NCBI GenBank assembly: GCA_947505245.1
Contig: CANNIZ010000035.1
Span: forward strand, 1 to 47,400
Source: Pseudomonadota bacterium
Lineage (GTDB): Bacteria > Myxococcota_A > UBA796 > GCA-2862545
Direction: 5' to 3'
Length of the DNA stretch: 47,400 nt
Shown here: positions 7,966 through 21,376 of the stretch, piece after piece
Numbering within the stretch: the first letter of the stretch is position 1
Layout of the letters: each line of letters begins with the position of its first letter
Made by a program: the position numbers and the translations under genes
The notes under the pieces: model-generated
Database searches by the model: none
What the model was told of the DNA's origin: nothing
Seen by the model: only the letters and a program-made list of their open reading frames with translations

Positions 7966-10095
7966 ATGCTGCCTGAGCGGATTTCTGGCCTCGAACGCCT
8001 CGCACGCAACCTGTGGTGGACCTGGGACGCGGACGCGACCGCCCTGTTCGAGTCGATCGACCCGGGCCGCTGGCACGCGACGCACCACAACGCCTACGCG
8101 CTCCTGTGTGAAGCCGACGCCGCGCGCCTCGAAGCCCTCGCTGCCGACGAAGCGTTCGCGGTCCGGGTCGACGACGTGGTCGCGCGGCTCGACGCGTACC
8201 TCGCGGCCGACGGCTGGTGCAAGACCGGCTCGCCGGCGGTCGCTGAGGCGGGCGTCGCCTACCTGTGTATGGAGTACGGCCTCCACGAGAGCGTCCGCAT
8301 CTACTCGGGCGGCCTCGGCGTGCTCGCGGGCGACCACTTGAAGTCCGCTTCCGACCTCGGCATCCCGCTCGTCGCCGTCGGCATGTTGTATCGCCGCGGC
8401 TATTTCCGCCAGGTGATCGACGACGGCCAGCAACTCGTCGCGTACCCGGAGGCCGACTTCAAGCGCCTTCCCGTGGTGCCGATCATGGACGACACCAACA
8501 AGCAGGTGTTCATCGAGGTCCCGATCGGCACGCGCACGGTGAAGGCGCGCATCTGGCGCCTCGACGTCGGCCGCGTCCCGCTGCTCCTGCTCGACACCGA
8601 TCACGAGCTCAACTCCGGCTCGGATCGCGCCCTCACGCACTACCTGTACGGCGGCGACCAGGAGACGCGCATCCAGCAGGAGACGCTCGTCGGCATCGGC
8701 GGCATCCGCGCCCTCCGCAAGCTCGGCTACAAGTTCGGCGTCGCCCACATGAACGAGGGCCACTGCGCGTTCGCCGCCCTCGAGCTGATCAAGGAGCTCG
8801 TCGACGAGGGCGCCACGTTCGAGGAAGCCTCCGTCGCGGTGCGCCACAAGCTCGTGTTCACCACGCACACGCCCGTGCCCGCCGGCCACGATCGCTTTCC
8901 CTACGATCTGCTCGACAAGACGCTCGGCCCCTACCGCAAGGCGCAGGAGCTGCCCCAGGGCGCCCACGTCGACCTCGGCCGCGTGCACCCCGGAGACTGG
9001 AACGAGCCCCTGTGCATGACGGTGCTCGCGCTCCGCACGGCCGGCAAGGCCAACGGCGTGTCCGAGCTTCACGGCATGGTGTCGCGCGAGATGTGGCACG
9101 GCATGTGGCCCAAGCTCAAGGTGGATGACGTGCCCATCGGCCACGTCACCAACGGCGTCCACCCCATCTTCTGGATGGCGCCGGAGATGCGCACGCTACT
9201 CGACGCCCGCATCCCCGGCTGGCGCGACCGCACCTGGGACCAGTCCCTGTGGGCCGCCCTCGACGACGTGCCCGACGAGGCCCTGTGGAATGTGCGCCAG
9301 CGCATCAAGCGCAACATGATCGCCACGCTCGCGCGTCGCACGGGACGCCGGCTCGATCCGAACCTGCTCACCATCGGGTTCGCGCGTCGCTTCGCCCCCT
9401 ACAAGCGCGGCGACATGCTGTTCACCGACCCCGATCGCCTCGCGCAGCTGCTCGAAGCCGGGCCGTTCCAGGTCGTGTACTCCGGCAAGGCGCACCCCGC
9501 AGACGCCGAAGGCAAGAAGGTCATCCGCAACGTGCTGCGCTGGGCCGCGTCGTCGCGCTTCCGCGATCGCATCGCGTTCGTCGAAGAGTACGACATCGAA
9601 ATCGGCCGCACGCTCACCACCGGCTCGGACGTGTGGTTGAACAACCCGCGCCGCCCGCAGGAAGCGAGCGGCACCTCGGGTGAGAAGGTGCTGTTGAACG
9701 GTGGCCTCAACCTCTCCATCCTCGACGGGTGGTGGGCGGAGGGCTGGGACGGCACGAACGGCTGGGCCATCGGCGCCGAACACGTCCACGGCAAGCGCCC
9801 AGAAGACGGCAACCTCGGCGACATCCCCACCACCGACGCCGCGGACACCGAGTCGCTCTACCGCCTCATCGAACACGAGATCATCCCGATGTGGCGCGAC
9901 CGCACGGACGGCGTCCCGCACGCGTGGATCCGCCGCATGAAGCGCTCGATGGCCACCGGCATCCCGCGGTTCAACACGCACCGCATGCTGAAGGACTACG
10001 TCGAGCAGCTGTACGCGCCGCTCATCGAAGGCGCCCCCGTCGCGGACGACTTCCCGCAAGACGAGACGGTCGAGGCCGGCGTCCGGCCCGTCTGA
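7966..10095 (+). CDS. glgP: Alpha-glucan (glycogen) phosphorylase
   Basis: 709 residues from ATG 7966 with GGAGGA nine bases upstream. It releases glucose-1-phosphate from alpha-1,4-glucans by phosphorolysis using PLP. The N-terminus has the DUF3417-type segment of the short bacterial family (LARNLWWTWDADATALFESI). YSGGLGVLAGDHLKSASDLG, HMNEGHCAFAALEL and TTHTPVPAGHDRF follow. The PLP site is GTSGEKVLLNGGLNLSILDG with Lys574. Length fits the TIGR02094-type alpha-glucan phosphorylases rather than the longer E. coli MalP type. It appears monocistronic; a separate promoter lies between it and the toxin-antitoxin genes. Confidence 0.95.
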   Translation: MLPERISGLERLARNLWWTWDADATALFESIDPGRWHATHHNAYALLCEADAARLEALAADEAFAVRVDDVVARLDAYLAADGWCKTGSPAVAEAGVAYLCMEYGLHESVRIYSGGLGVLAGDHLKSASDLGIPLVAVGMLYRRGYFRQVIDDGQQLVAYPEADFKRLPVVPIMDDTNKQVFIEVPIGTRTVKARIWRLDVGRVPLLLLDTDHELNSGSDRALTHYLYGGDQETRIQQETLVGIGGIRALRKLGYKFGVAHMNEGHCAFAALELIKELVDEGATFEEASVAVRHKLVFTTHTPVPAGHDRFPYDLLDKTLGPYRKAQELPQGAHVDLGRVHPGDWNEPLCMTVLALRTAGKANGVSELHGMVSREMWHGMWPKLKVDDVPIGHVTNGVHPIFWMAPEMRTLLDARIPGWRDRTWDQSLWAALDDVPDEALWNVRQRIKRNMIATLARRTGRRLDPNLLTIGFARRFAPYKRGDMLFTDPDRLAQLLEAGPFQVVYSGKAHPADAEGKKVIRNVLRWAASSRFRDRIAFVEEYDIEIGRTLTTGSDVWLNNPRRPQEASGTSGEKVLLNGGLNLSILDGWWAEGWDGTNGWAIGAEHVHGKRPEDGNLGDIPTTDAADTESLYRLIEHEIIPMWRDRTDGVPHAWIRRMKRSMATGIPRFNTHRMLKDYVEQLYAPLIEGAPVADDFPQDETVEAGVRPV

Positions 10096-10113
10096 CCCCC
10101 AGCCAACGCGGAG

Positions 10114-10142
10114 TTGTGGCTGTTGCTCAAATGAGCTACGAT
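10114..10142 (+). promoter_or_regulatory. Promoter of the toxin-antitoxin operon
   Basis: TTGTGG (10114-10119), a 17-bp spacer and TACGAT (10137-10142) form a sigma70-like promoter in the gap after the phosphorylase gene. The start site would fall near 10149, just before the Shine-Dalgarno at 10151-10155. This places the in-frame ATG at 10131 upstream of the transcript and supports ATG 10161 as the antitoxin start. Confidence 0.5.
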
Positions 10143-10160
10143 ATTCCGACGGAGGCCACC

Positions 10161-10430
10161 ATGGCGGGGACGACGTTCGTGCGGGCGCGCGTGGACACAC
10201 AGATCAAGGACGAGGCCACCGAGGTGCTCGCAGAATTGGGGCTGACCATTTCGGACGTCGTGCGGATGGTCCTCACCAGGGTGGCAAAGGACCACACCGT
10301 GCCATTGGAGCTCAAGGTCCCCAACGCGCAGACCCGAGCGGCGATGCGAGAATCGCGCGTCCTGATGAAGAAGAACGACGCGCGCTTCCGCAACGCGACC
10401 GAGCTGTTCAAGGCGCTCGACGAGGAATGA
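10161..10430 (+). CDS. dinJ: RelB/DinJ-family antitoxin
   Basis: 89 residues from ATG 10161, chosen for GGAGG at 10151-10155. The N-terminal half has the ribbon-helix-helix pattern of RelB/DinJ antitoxins (FVRARVDTQIKDEATEVLAE, then LGLTISDVVRMVLTRV). It should form a DNA-binding dimer that represses its own promoter. The charged C-terminal part, ending TELFKALDEE, should wrap and neutralise the toxin. The stop overlaps the toxin start by four bases (ATGA), the usual coupling for such pairs. Confidence 0.88.
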   Translation: MAGTTFVRARVDTQIKDEATEVLAELGLTISDVVRMVLTRVAKDHTVPLELKVPNAQTRAAMRESRVLMKKNDARFRNATELFKALDEE

Positions 10431-10738
10431 AGGCGGCGAAAACGTCCAAGCGGGCGTCGTTTCCACGGGCCGTGGCGTATACCAGACAGTTCGCAAAGGA
10501 CTGGGGGAAGCTGTCGCGGAGCGGTCGTTACGACCTGCGTCAGCTCAAAGAGGCGATTCTCCTGCTCATCGCGAACGATGGCCCGCTGGGTCCCGAATGG
10601 TTGGATCACGCGCTCAAGGGGGACTGGGCCGACCACCGCGAGTGCCACATCGGCGGGGACTTCCTCTTGATCTACCAGCTTGAGGGCAACCAACTCAACT
10701 TCGTTCGCGCCGGGACCCACTCCGAACTCTTCGAATGA
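10427..10738 (+). CDS. yafQ: YafQ-family mRNA-interferase toxin
   Basis: 103 residues, ATG overlapping the antitoxin stop. It belongs to the RelE/YafQ superfamily of ribosome-dependent endoribonucleases. Catalytic positions known from E. coli YafQ are conserved with identical spacing: His61 (YafQ His50), His74 (His63), Asp78 (Asp67) and His98 (His87), within DHALKGDWADHRECHIGGDF and the terminal RAGTHSELF. Phe79 replaces YafQ Trp68. An N-terminal extension of about 13 residues precedes the usual start. The toxin appears intact and is paired with its antitoxin. Confidence 0.9.
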   Translation: MKAAKTSKRASFPRAVAYTRQFAKDWGKLSRSGRYDLRQLKEAILLLIANDGPLGPEWLDHALKGDWADHRECHIGGDFLLIYQLEGNQLNFVRAGTHSELFE

Positions 10739-10775
10739 ACGGCACGCTCGTCGTGAGCCGGTCTGCGCGACCTGG

Positions 10776-11438
10776 CTACAGCGGCAGCTCCATCACGTCG
10801 CAGAGGAACTGCATGAGCGGCCACGCGTCCAGGAACGCCGCCTCCACCTGATCGAGCAGCTCCTCCGGATCGATGGTCACGTCGATCGCGCGCCCGGCGG
10901 CGCAGTTCTTCCGCTTCAGATCCTCAGCGAAGGCGTGGTCGGGCGGGTAGCCCTTCGGCACGTTCTTCAGCGGCTCGCCGCCGATAAAGTCGTACCCGTG
11001 CTCGTCGAGCGCCTGGCGCACCTGCCCCCAGCCTCGCTTCTTGTCGATGATCGCGTCGCGCACGCGCTTCAGGTCCGGCGGCTCCAACATCCACACCCCG
11101 ACGCCCACGCCCGACGAGCGGCGCGACATGTGCAGGTGCAGCCCGGGACCGTTCTTCCGCACGCCGTGTGTAAAGTGAACCCCCATCCAGTCCTTGTACG
11201 GCGACTTGTCCGACGAGAAGCGCGTGTCGCGGTGGATGCGCGAGATCGAGCTCCCCTTCCCGGTCGCCACCGCCTGCAGGTGCGGCGACATCGCCGCGAG
11301 CCGCGGCTCGAACATCTCCACGAACGCGACCATCGGCCCCTTCACGTCGCGTTCATAGCGCTCGCGGTGCGCCTCGAACCACACCTTGTCGTTGTGTTTG
11401 GCGAGGTCGTCGAGGAACTTCAGGGTCTTCGCGAACAT
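10776..11438 (-). CDS. DUF2461 (TIGR02453) family protein
   Basis: 220 residues. I prefer ATG 11438, which has TGAGGT directly upstream, over GTG 11444, which lies inside that ribosome site. The sequence follows the DUF2461 pattern: LKFLDDLAKHNDKVWFEAHR at the N-terminus, ISRIHRDTRFSSDKSPYKDW in the centre, and HMSRRSSGVGVGVWM followed by a C-terminal helical part. The biochemical function of this family is unknown to me. It lies downstream of uvrA on the same strand but is separated by 181 bp containing a foldback repeat, and it converges on the toxin gene (37-bp gap, no clear terminator). Confidence 0.85.
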   Translation of the reverse strand: MFAKTLKFLDDLAKHNDKVWFEAHRERYERDVKGPMVAFVEMFEPRLAAMSPHLQAVATGKGSSISRIHRDTRFSSDKSPYKDWMGVHFTHGVRKNGPGLHLHMSRRSSGVGVGVWMLEPPDLKRVRDAIIDKKRGWGQVRQALDEHGYDFIGGEPLKNVPKGYPPDHAFAEDLKRKNCAAGRAIDVTIDPEELLDQVEAAFLDAWPLMQFLCDVMELPL

Positions 11439-11490
11439 GGCCACCTCAAGTCAAAGGTTACCCCGAGGCGTCGGAGCGACGCGAACGCCC

Positions 11491-11588
11491 CAATTTCTCG
11501 CAGAGGCGCAGAGACTGGGCGGAGTTCGCGAAGGCGATCATCCTCTGCGCGCTCTGCCCTTTCTCCCGTCCCTCTGCGAGAAACGAAC
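11491..11588. repeat. Dispersed foldback repeat, copy 1 (~98 bp)
   Basis: The element starts CAATTTCTCGCAGAGGCGCA and ends CCTCTGCGAGAAACGAAC. Its ends are a perfect 13-bp inverted repeat, TTTCTCGCAGAGG / CCTCTGCGAGAAA. A second copy with the same ends and nearly the same length lies at 33190-33286. It sits between uvrA and the DUF2461 gene and could fold into a long hairpin if transcribed. No gene covers it. Confidence 0.8.
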
Positions 11589-11619
11589 GCGCCGACCCCG
11601 CCACCAACGCCCCCCGGAG

Positions 11620-17331
<5,712 letters not shown>

Positions 17332-17360
17332 GCAGTTCTCCTAACCGCGCGATCACCATC

Positions 17361-17374
17361 TGAACAGCTGTTCA
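17361..17374. promoter_or_regulatory. Putative LexA (SOS) box upstream of uvrA
   Basis: TGAACAGCTGTTCA is a perfect 14-bp palindrome containing GAAC-N4-GTTC, the core of Gram-positive-type LexA boxes. Read toward uvrA, its right half (CTGTTCAG) also resembles the Myxococcus-type LexA half-site as I recall it. It lies 29 bp before the uvrA ATG and overlaps a TATGAA hexamer that could be the -10 box, a good position for repression. It is 78 bp upstream of the divergent kinase gene. Confidence 0.65.
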
Positions 17375-17379
17375 TACTC

Positions 17380-17456
17380 CCATTGGCGTGCAACGATAAG
17401 ACCCGTGGCGGCGATCGCTCCGCGTGCTTGCCGTCTCAGCGGGAGCACGCCAATGG
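17380..17456. promoter_or_regulatory. 12-bp inverted repeat spanning the kinase start codon
   Basis: CCATTGGCGTGC (17380-17391) and GCACGCCAATGG (17445-17456) are a perfect 12-bp inverted repeat separated by 53 bp. The right arm contains the ATG of the kinase gene (17453) and adjoins its GGGAG. In the kinase mRNA the arms could pair and hide the start codon; on DNA they could bind a looping regulator. Inferred from sequence only. Confidence 0.4.
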
Positions 17457-18382
17457 CCTTCGCACCCGGCGCAAGACTCGATGAATGGGTGATCGACGAC
17501 ATCCTCGGGGGTGGTCGCGACGGCGTCGTGTACCGCGGCCACGAGGCCAGCAACCCGAGAAACATCGTCGCGCTCAAGGTCTATGCGATCGCCAACCCCC
17601 GGCTGCGGCGGGAGTTCGAGGTGATCCACTCGCTGGACCATCCGAACATCGTCGCGGTCCACCATGCGCGCTTCGACGGGGCCTACCCGTACCTCGTGCT
17701 CGACCACATCGACGGCCCGACCCTCGCGCGCTGGATGTCCGAGGGGGCCATGGAGCCGAAGCTCGCGGAGACGGTGTTCCGGGACGCTCTTTCGGCGATC
17801 GCGTACCTGCACGAACGCGGCCTCTACCACCGCGACGTGAAGCCACAGAACTTCCTGTTCGACCGCGTCCACGGGCGCCTCGTGCTGGTCGACTTCGGAC
17901 ACGTCCACGGCCGCGACGCGCCTGTGATCACCTCGCCCGACATCGTCTTCGCGAGCCTCGCGTACGCCCCGCCCGAGTGTGGTTCGGACGCTGAAAACGA
18001 CGCGGCTCGCGACCTTTACGCGCTCGGCGTGATCCTTTACGAGATGCTCACCGGCAGGCACGCCTTCACCTTCGACCGGGCATCGCCCCCTCACGAACAG
18101 CTGCTCGGGCTTCGCGAACAACAGCAACGGGGACCTCTCGATCCGGGGCCGCCGTCGCCCGGGCGACTGCGGGAGCTCGTCCGCAGCACCACGGCGCCGA
18201 ACCCCGACGATCGCCTGAAGAGCGCGAACGCAGTCCAGGAGCTGCTGGACCTCGACCCGGACGCCGCAACGCCGGCCCGGCCTCCCCAACGCATCGCGAC
18301 GCCGCGAATGAACACCCAAACACGCGCTCCCCGGCGGGAACATCCGTGGCGACAGGCGTTTCAGCGATGGTGGGACCGCTGA
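17453..18382 (+). CDS. Soluble Ser/Thr protein kinase
   Basis: 309 residues from ATG 17453, with GGGAG at 17441-17445; I preferred this over an in-frame start at 17405 that lacks a ribosome site. It has a Hanks-type kinase domain (about 10-270) with glycine loop GGGRDGVVYRG, Lys42 (ALKVY), HRD 126-128 in HRDVKPQN, and DFG 147-149 followed by His. All catalytic residues are present. The C-terminal tail is Pro/Arg-rich with no membrane helix, so it should be cytosolic. It is divergent from uvrA and abuts the convergent propeller gene with no gap. It is not close to the tandem kinases at 2833-5781. Substrate unknown. Confidence 0.9.
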   Translation: MAFAPGARLDEWVIDDILGGGRDGVVYRGHEASNPRNIVALKVYAIANPRLRREFEVIHSLDHPNIVAVHHARFDGAYPYLVLDHIDGPTLARWMSEGAMEPKLAETVFRDALSAIAYLHERGLYHRDVKPQNFLFDRVHGRLVLVDFGHVHGRDAPVITSPDIVFASLAYAPPECGSDAENDAARDLYALGVILYEMLTGRHAFTFDRASPPHEQLLGLREQQQRGPLDPGPPSPGRLRELVRSTTAPNPDDRLKSANAVQELLDLDPDAATPARPPQRIATPRMNTQTRAPRREHPWRQAFQRWWDR

Positions 18383-19738
18383 CTACAGGGCGTCGTCGAA
18401 CGGGCGGCCGAGGAGCTGCGCGAACGCTGGCCGATCGTCGTTCACCACGATGCCGTCGACCTGGGCGTCCGGCACCAGCGTGCGGCCATCGAGCGTGCCA
18501 ACGCGCCCGGACGGCGTCGCGATCCAGAGCTTGCCGCCCGCGACATGGTAGGGCTGCAGAGGAAGTCCGCCCGTGATTCGCACGGCCGACAAGACGTCCC
18601 CGGTGGCTCCGTCGATGGCAGCGATGTGCGTCGTGTCCATCAGGTAGTCGACGTCACCTCGCCGATACAACGCAAATCCGGCGAACTTCGGGCTCGGCGG
18701 CGAGCGCCACGCCTCCGCGCGGGCGTCGAGATCGAACACCACGAGCTGCAGCTCCCCCGAACCGCGCGTGGCGAGCAACATCGGCACGAACCGCGCGGGC
18801 TGGCGCGCGAGCGGCAACAGATCCGCATAGGCGCCGAGGCCGGTCTCCACCGGGCGCAGGCCGCGCAGCTCCACGCGCCACGTCTCGTCGAGGTCGGGAG
18901 CGCGCCCCAACAACACCGCGCGATCGATGCCGTTCGCGAGCATCACGAGGTCGCCACCTCGCACGCCGCACGGGCCCGCCATCCACAACGAGTCGTCCTT
19001 TGCCTGGCGCCCGAACGCCTTGCCCCCCGCGAAGCTGTCCTTCGCGAGGCGATCAAACGTCTGGTAGACGATCTCGTCGTCCGTCACGCACGGCGTCTCG
19101 GAGCCCACCGACCGCAGTCGCCCTTCGTGGGCGTCGATACGGTACGACTCGCCGTTCATCTTCCCTGCCACAAGCACGAAGCTGCCGCGCACCCACAGGT
19201 GGTCCGGCGTGCCGAACAGGTCGCGGCGCCACATGGTCGCGCCGTCCTTCACGTCGAACCCGGTGAGCCGGACCGGCGAGCCTCCGCCGACGAACACGAA
19301 CGCGCCTGGGGTCCCCGCCGCGAACACGTTGGAATCCACGACCGACTCGTGCGTGTCGTACCACCGCAGCGCGCTCGTCCACACCTCGCTCCCATCCGCC
19401 AGCGAGCGCGCGTGGACCGTGCCGTCGTGACCGACCTGAACGCCGTACGCGACGAGGCCGTTGGAGATCGCGAGGCCGCCCCACGGGACGAACGGGTCCA
19501 CGAAGCTCGCGATCCGGGCGCGCCAGAGCGGCGTTCCCCGAGCGTCCACGCGAAACAGGGTCGCGTCGCGCCCCGTTCCTCGCACCATCAGCGCCGTCGC
19601 CCCGTCGATCGGTCGCAGAACCACGGTAACGCCACGTCCTGGAAGCCCGAAGAACCACACCCACGCGACGGCGAGGCCGACGCCCACGAGCACGAGCACC
19701 AGCCATGGACGACGACGCGCTGCGGGTGCGGCGCTCAG
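18383..19738 (-). CDS. Membrane-anchored PQQ-like beta-propeller protein
   Basis: About 451 residues. No ATG fits. The frame's CTG at 19738 overlaps the preceding stop (CTGA), and a GTG at 19699 is the alternative; neither has a good ribosome site, so the start is uncertain. An Arg-rich segment (AARRRPW) leads to one transmembrane helix, which places the rest outside the cytoplasm. The remainder has repeated blades of the PQQ-like/BamB-type propeller, such as FRVDARGTPLWRARI, ARSLADGSEVWTSAL, FDVKDGATMWRRD and AAIDGATGDVLSAVRI. Such propellers are usually scaffolds. It is the last gene of the run that includes engB. Confidence 0.72.
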   Translation of the reverse strand: MSAAPAARRRPWLVLVLVGVGLAVAWVWFFGLPGRGVTVVLRPIDGATALMVRGTGRDATLFRVDARGTPLWRARIASFVDPFVPWGGLAISNGLVAYGVQVGHDGTVHARSLADGSEVWTSALRWYDTHESVVDSNVFAAGTPGAFVFVGGGSPVRLTGFDVKDGATMWRRDLFGTPDHLWVRGSFVLVAGKMNGESYRIDAHEGRLRSVGSETPCVTDDEIVYQTFDRLAKDSFAGGKAFGRQAKDDSLWMAGPCGVRGGDLVMLANGIDRAVLLGRAPDLDETWRVELRGLRPVETGLGAYADLLPLARQPARFVPMLLATRGSGELQLVVFDLDARAEAWRSPPSPKFAGFALYRRGDVDYLMDTTHIAAIDGATGDVLSAVRITGGLPLQPYHVAGGKLWIATPSGRVGTLDGRTLVPDAQVDGIVVNDDRPAFAQLLGRPFDDAL

Positions 19739-20256
19739 AACCGGCCCGACGCGACGAGGCCGACGCGGCCTTGTGACGCGTCGACACCGAAGGAAACGCT
19801 CGTAGCTGGAGCTTCCGCGCCTCGCAGCGCCGTCCCTTGTGCCGTGAGCGCGATGAGTGCGCCGATCCGCGTGACGGCCGCCACGCTCGACAAGGCGCGC
19901 GGCGTATCCGTCTGGGCGTACTGCCCCAACGTCGCGAGGTCCAGCGCGAACGAAGCCCCGAGCAAACCCACGCCGTACGCCAGACCGCGGCCCTTGACGT
20001 GACCCGGTCGGAGCGCCGTGCGCCACCTTCCAGCGCCGAACGCCATGGTCCCGAGGCCGGCGTAGCTCCCCAGCCGACCGATCGCGCCGACGACCTTCAC
20101 GCGATCGTCCGCCGCCCAGGAGGGCCTGTCCACCGCATCCAGCACCATACTCGGCAGCGCGACGTACAGCCCTGCGCGGTACAGACCCTCGCCCCGGGCC
20201 GTTTCCGCGGGGGCCTCGGCGGCGAGCGCGAGTGTAGCGAACAACACGAGGAACAT
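19735..20256 (-). CDS. Hypothetical membrane protein
   Basis: 173 residues from ATG 20256, with GGTAG upstream, only 5 bp after the engB stop. The start looks like a signal peptide (FLVLFATLALAAEAPAE). Two or three hydrophobic Gly/Ala-rich segments follow, including AYGVGLLGASFALDLATLG and AAVTRIGALIALTAQG. I recognise no family. Position between engB and the propeller gene suggests co-transcription. Its final residues overlap the start region assigned to the propeller gene. Confidence 0.65.
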   Translation of the reverse strand: MFLVLFATLALAAEAPAETARGEGLYRAGLYVALPSMVLDAVDRPSWAADDRVKVVGAIGRLGSYAGLGTMAFGAGRWRTALRPGHVKGRGLAYGVGLLGASFALDLATLGQYAQTDTPRALSSVAAVTRIGALIALTAQGTALRGAEAPATSVSFGVDASQGRVGLVASGRF

Positions 20257-20261
20257 GGCGT

Positions 20262-20849
20262 CTACCCTAGCACATCCGAGAGGCTGCGCCAGAGGTCGTC
20301 CACACCTTCTCCCGACACCGACGAGAACGGCACCAACGCGCCCTTCGGGAGCTCGAACCCATCTTCGATCGTCGCCAACGCCTTCGCCCGCTCCCCGCGC
20401 GAGAGCTTGTCGACCTTGGTGGCGACGACGATGGTAGGGATCTCGTACGTCCCGAGCGCCTCGATCATCGTCACGTCCAGGCCCTGCGGCGGGAGCCGCC
20501 CGTCCACCAACACGACGCAGGCGCGCAGATCGGTGCGCATCGCGAGGTACCGGTCGATCATCGACTTCCAACGGTCGCGATCCGCCTTGGAAACCTTCGC
20601 GAACCCGTACCCCGGCAGATCGGCGAAGACGGCGACCTCACCGAGCCGAAACAGGTTCACCAGCTGCGTTCGGCCCGGGGTGCGCGACGTGCGGGCGGCC
20701 TTCGCCCCCAACAGCTTGTTGAGCGCGGAGGACTTTCCGACGTTGCTTCGACCCACGAACGCGACCTCTGGCAGGCCGAGGACGGGCGGATCTTCAGGGA
20801 AGCTCCCAATGAATTCAACTTGACGTGCTGCGGTGCGGAGCTTGTTCAT
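20262..20849 (-). CDS. engB: Ribosome-biogenesis GTPase EngB (YsxC/YihA)
   Basis: 195 residues, the usual EngB length. GTPase motifs are clear: G1 GRSNVGKSS (33-41), G2 TPGRTQ, G3 DLPGYGFAK, G4 ATKVDKL and G5 PFSSVSG. EngB acts in late assembly of the large ribosomal subunit. The ATG at 20849 overlaps the preceding stop by four bases, making it the third gene of a minus-strand run with two unknown paralogues upstream and two membrane or exported proteins downstream. I see nothing unusual in the protein itself. Confidence 0.95.
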   Translation of the reverse strand: MNKLRTAARQVEFIGSFPEDPPVLGLPEVAFVGRSNVGKSSALNKLLGAKAARTSRTPGRTQLVNLFRLGEVAVFADLPGYGFAKVSKADRDRWKSMIDRYLAMRTDLRACVVLVDGRLPPQGLDVTMIEALGTYEIPTIVVATKVDKLSRGERAKALATIEDGFELPKGALVPFSSVSGEGVDDLWRSLSDVLG

Positions 20850-21376
20850 GACTTCTTGTAGGGCGCGAGCTTCTCGCGCAGCTTGTCGACCGTGCCGAAC
20901 AACAGCGCGGTCAAACCGTCAACATCGGGTTCAGCCGTGCCGACGTACTTGTTGATCTCGATCATGAACGCGGTGGTCGCGAACACGCTGTTCAGCTCGT
21001 GGTTGAGCTTGATGCCACCCAGCGCGGGTAGCTTGAACATGTTCGCGAGGTCGGTCTTGTACATCGCGAGCAGGTCGTCGGGGTCCGTCAGCTGATTCTT
21101 GATCTCACCCGCGATCTTCAGCGTGGCCTTCGACCCCAGGATCGCGTCCTGCAGCATGCTCCCGCCCGTCTTGCGATCCAGCGTCACGTACACGTGCGCC
21201 AACGTGGCGTCCCCGACCGCCTTGAACTGCACCCACTGCCGATCAGCGTCTGCGCGAAAGCCGATCGCCGGCCAGTGTTTCCGCGACATCGCGCGGACGA
21301 TCTCGCCGACGAGCATCTCGTCTTTGGACTCGCGGATCTCAGCCTTGTTCGCGAACGAAGCAAATAGACCGATCAT
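20846..21376 (-). CDS. Unknown protein, paralogue of the adjacent GYF-domain protein's C-terminal part
   Basis: 176 residues from ATG 21376, overlapping the preceding stop (ATGA), with a GGGGGGAAG ribosome site. The protein is soluble with no signal peptide. It aligns along its length with residues about 80-265 of the upstream gene product: KDEMLVGEIVRAM versus VDEVLLGAIITSV, RQWVQFKAVGDAT versus HHYVRFQNLGDNA, and TVDKLREKLAPY versus TVHALRKYLRG. The alpha/beta pattern recalls small chaperone-like folds such as YbjN, but I cannot confirm a family. The pair precedes engB in one run. Confidence 0.7.
   Translation of the reverse strand: MIGLFASFANKAEIRESKDEMLVGEIVRAMSRKHWPAIGFRADADRQWVQFKAVGDATLAHVYVTLDRKTGGSMLQDAILGSKATLKIAGEIKNQLTDPDDLLAMYKTDLANMFKLPALGGIKLNHELNSVFATTAFMIEINKYVGTAEPDVDGLTALLFGTVDKLREKLAPYKKS

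Noticed and set aside
10131..10160. Antitoxin start at ATG 10131
   Set aside because: It lies upstream of the predicted transcription start and lacks a ribosome site, while ATG 10161 has GGAGG at good spacing.
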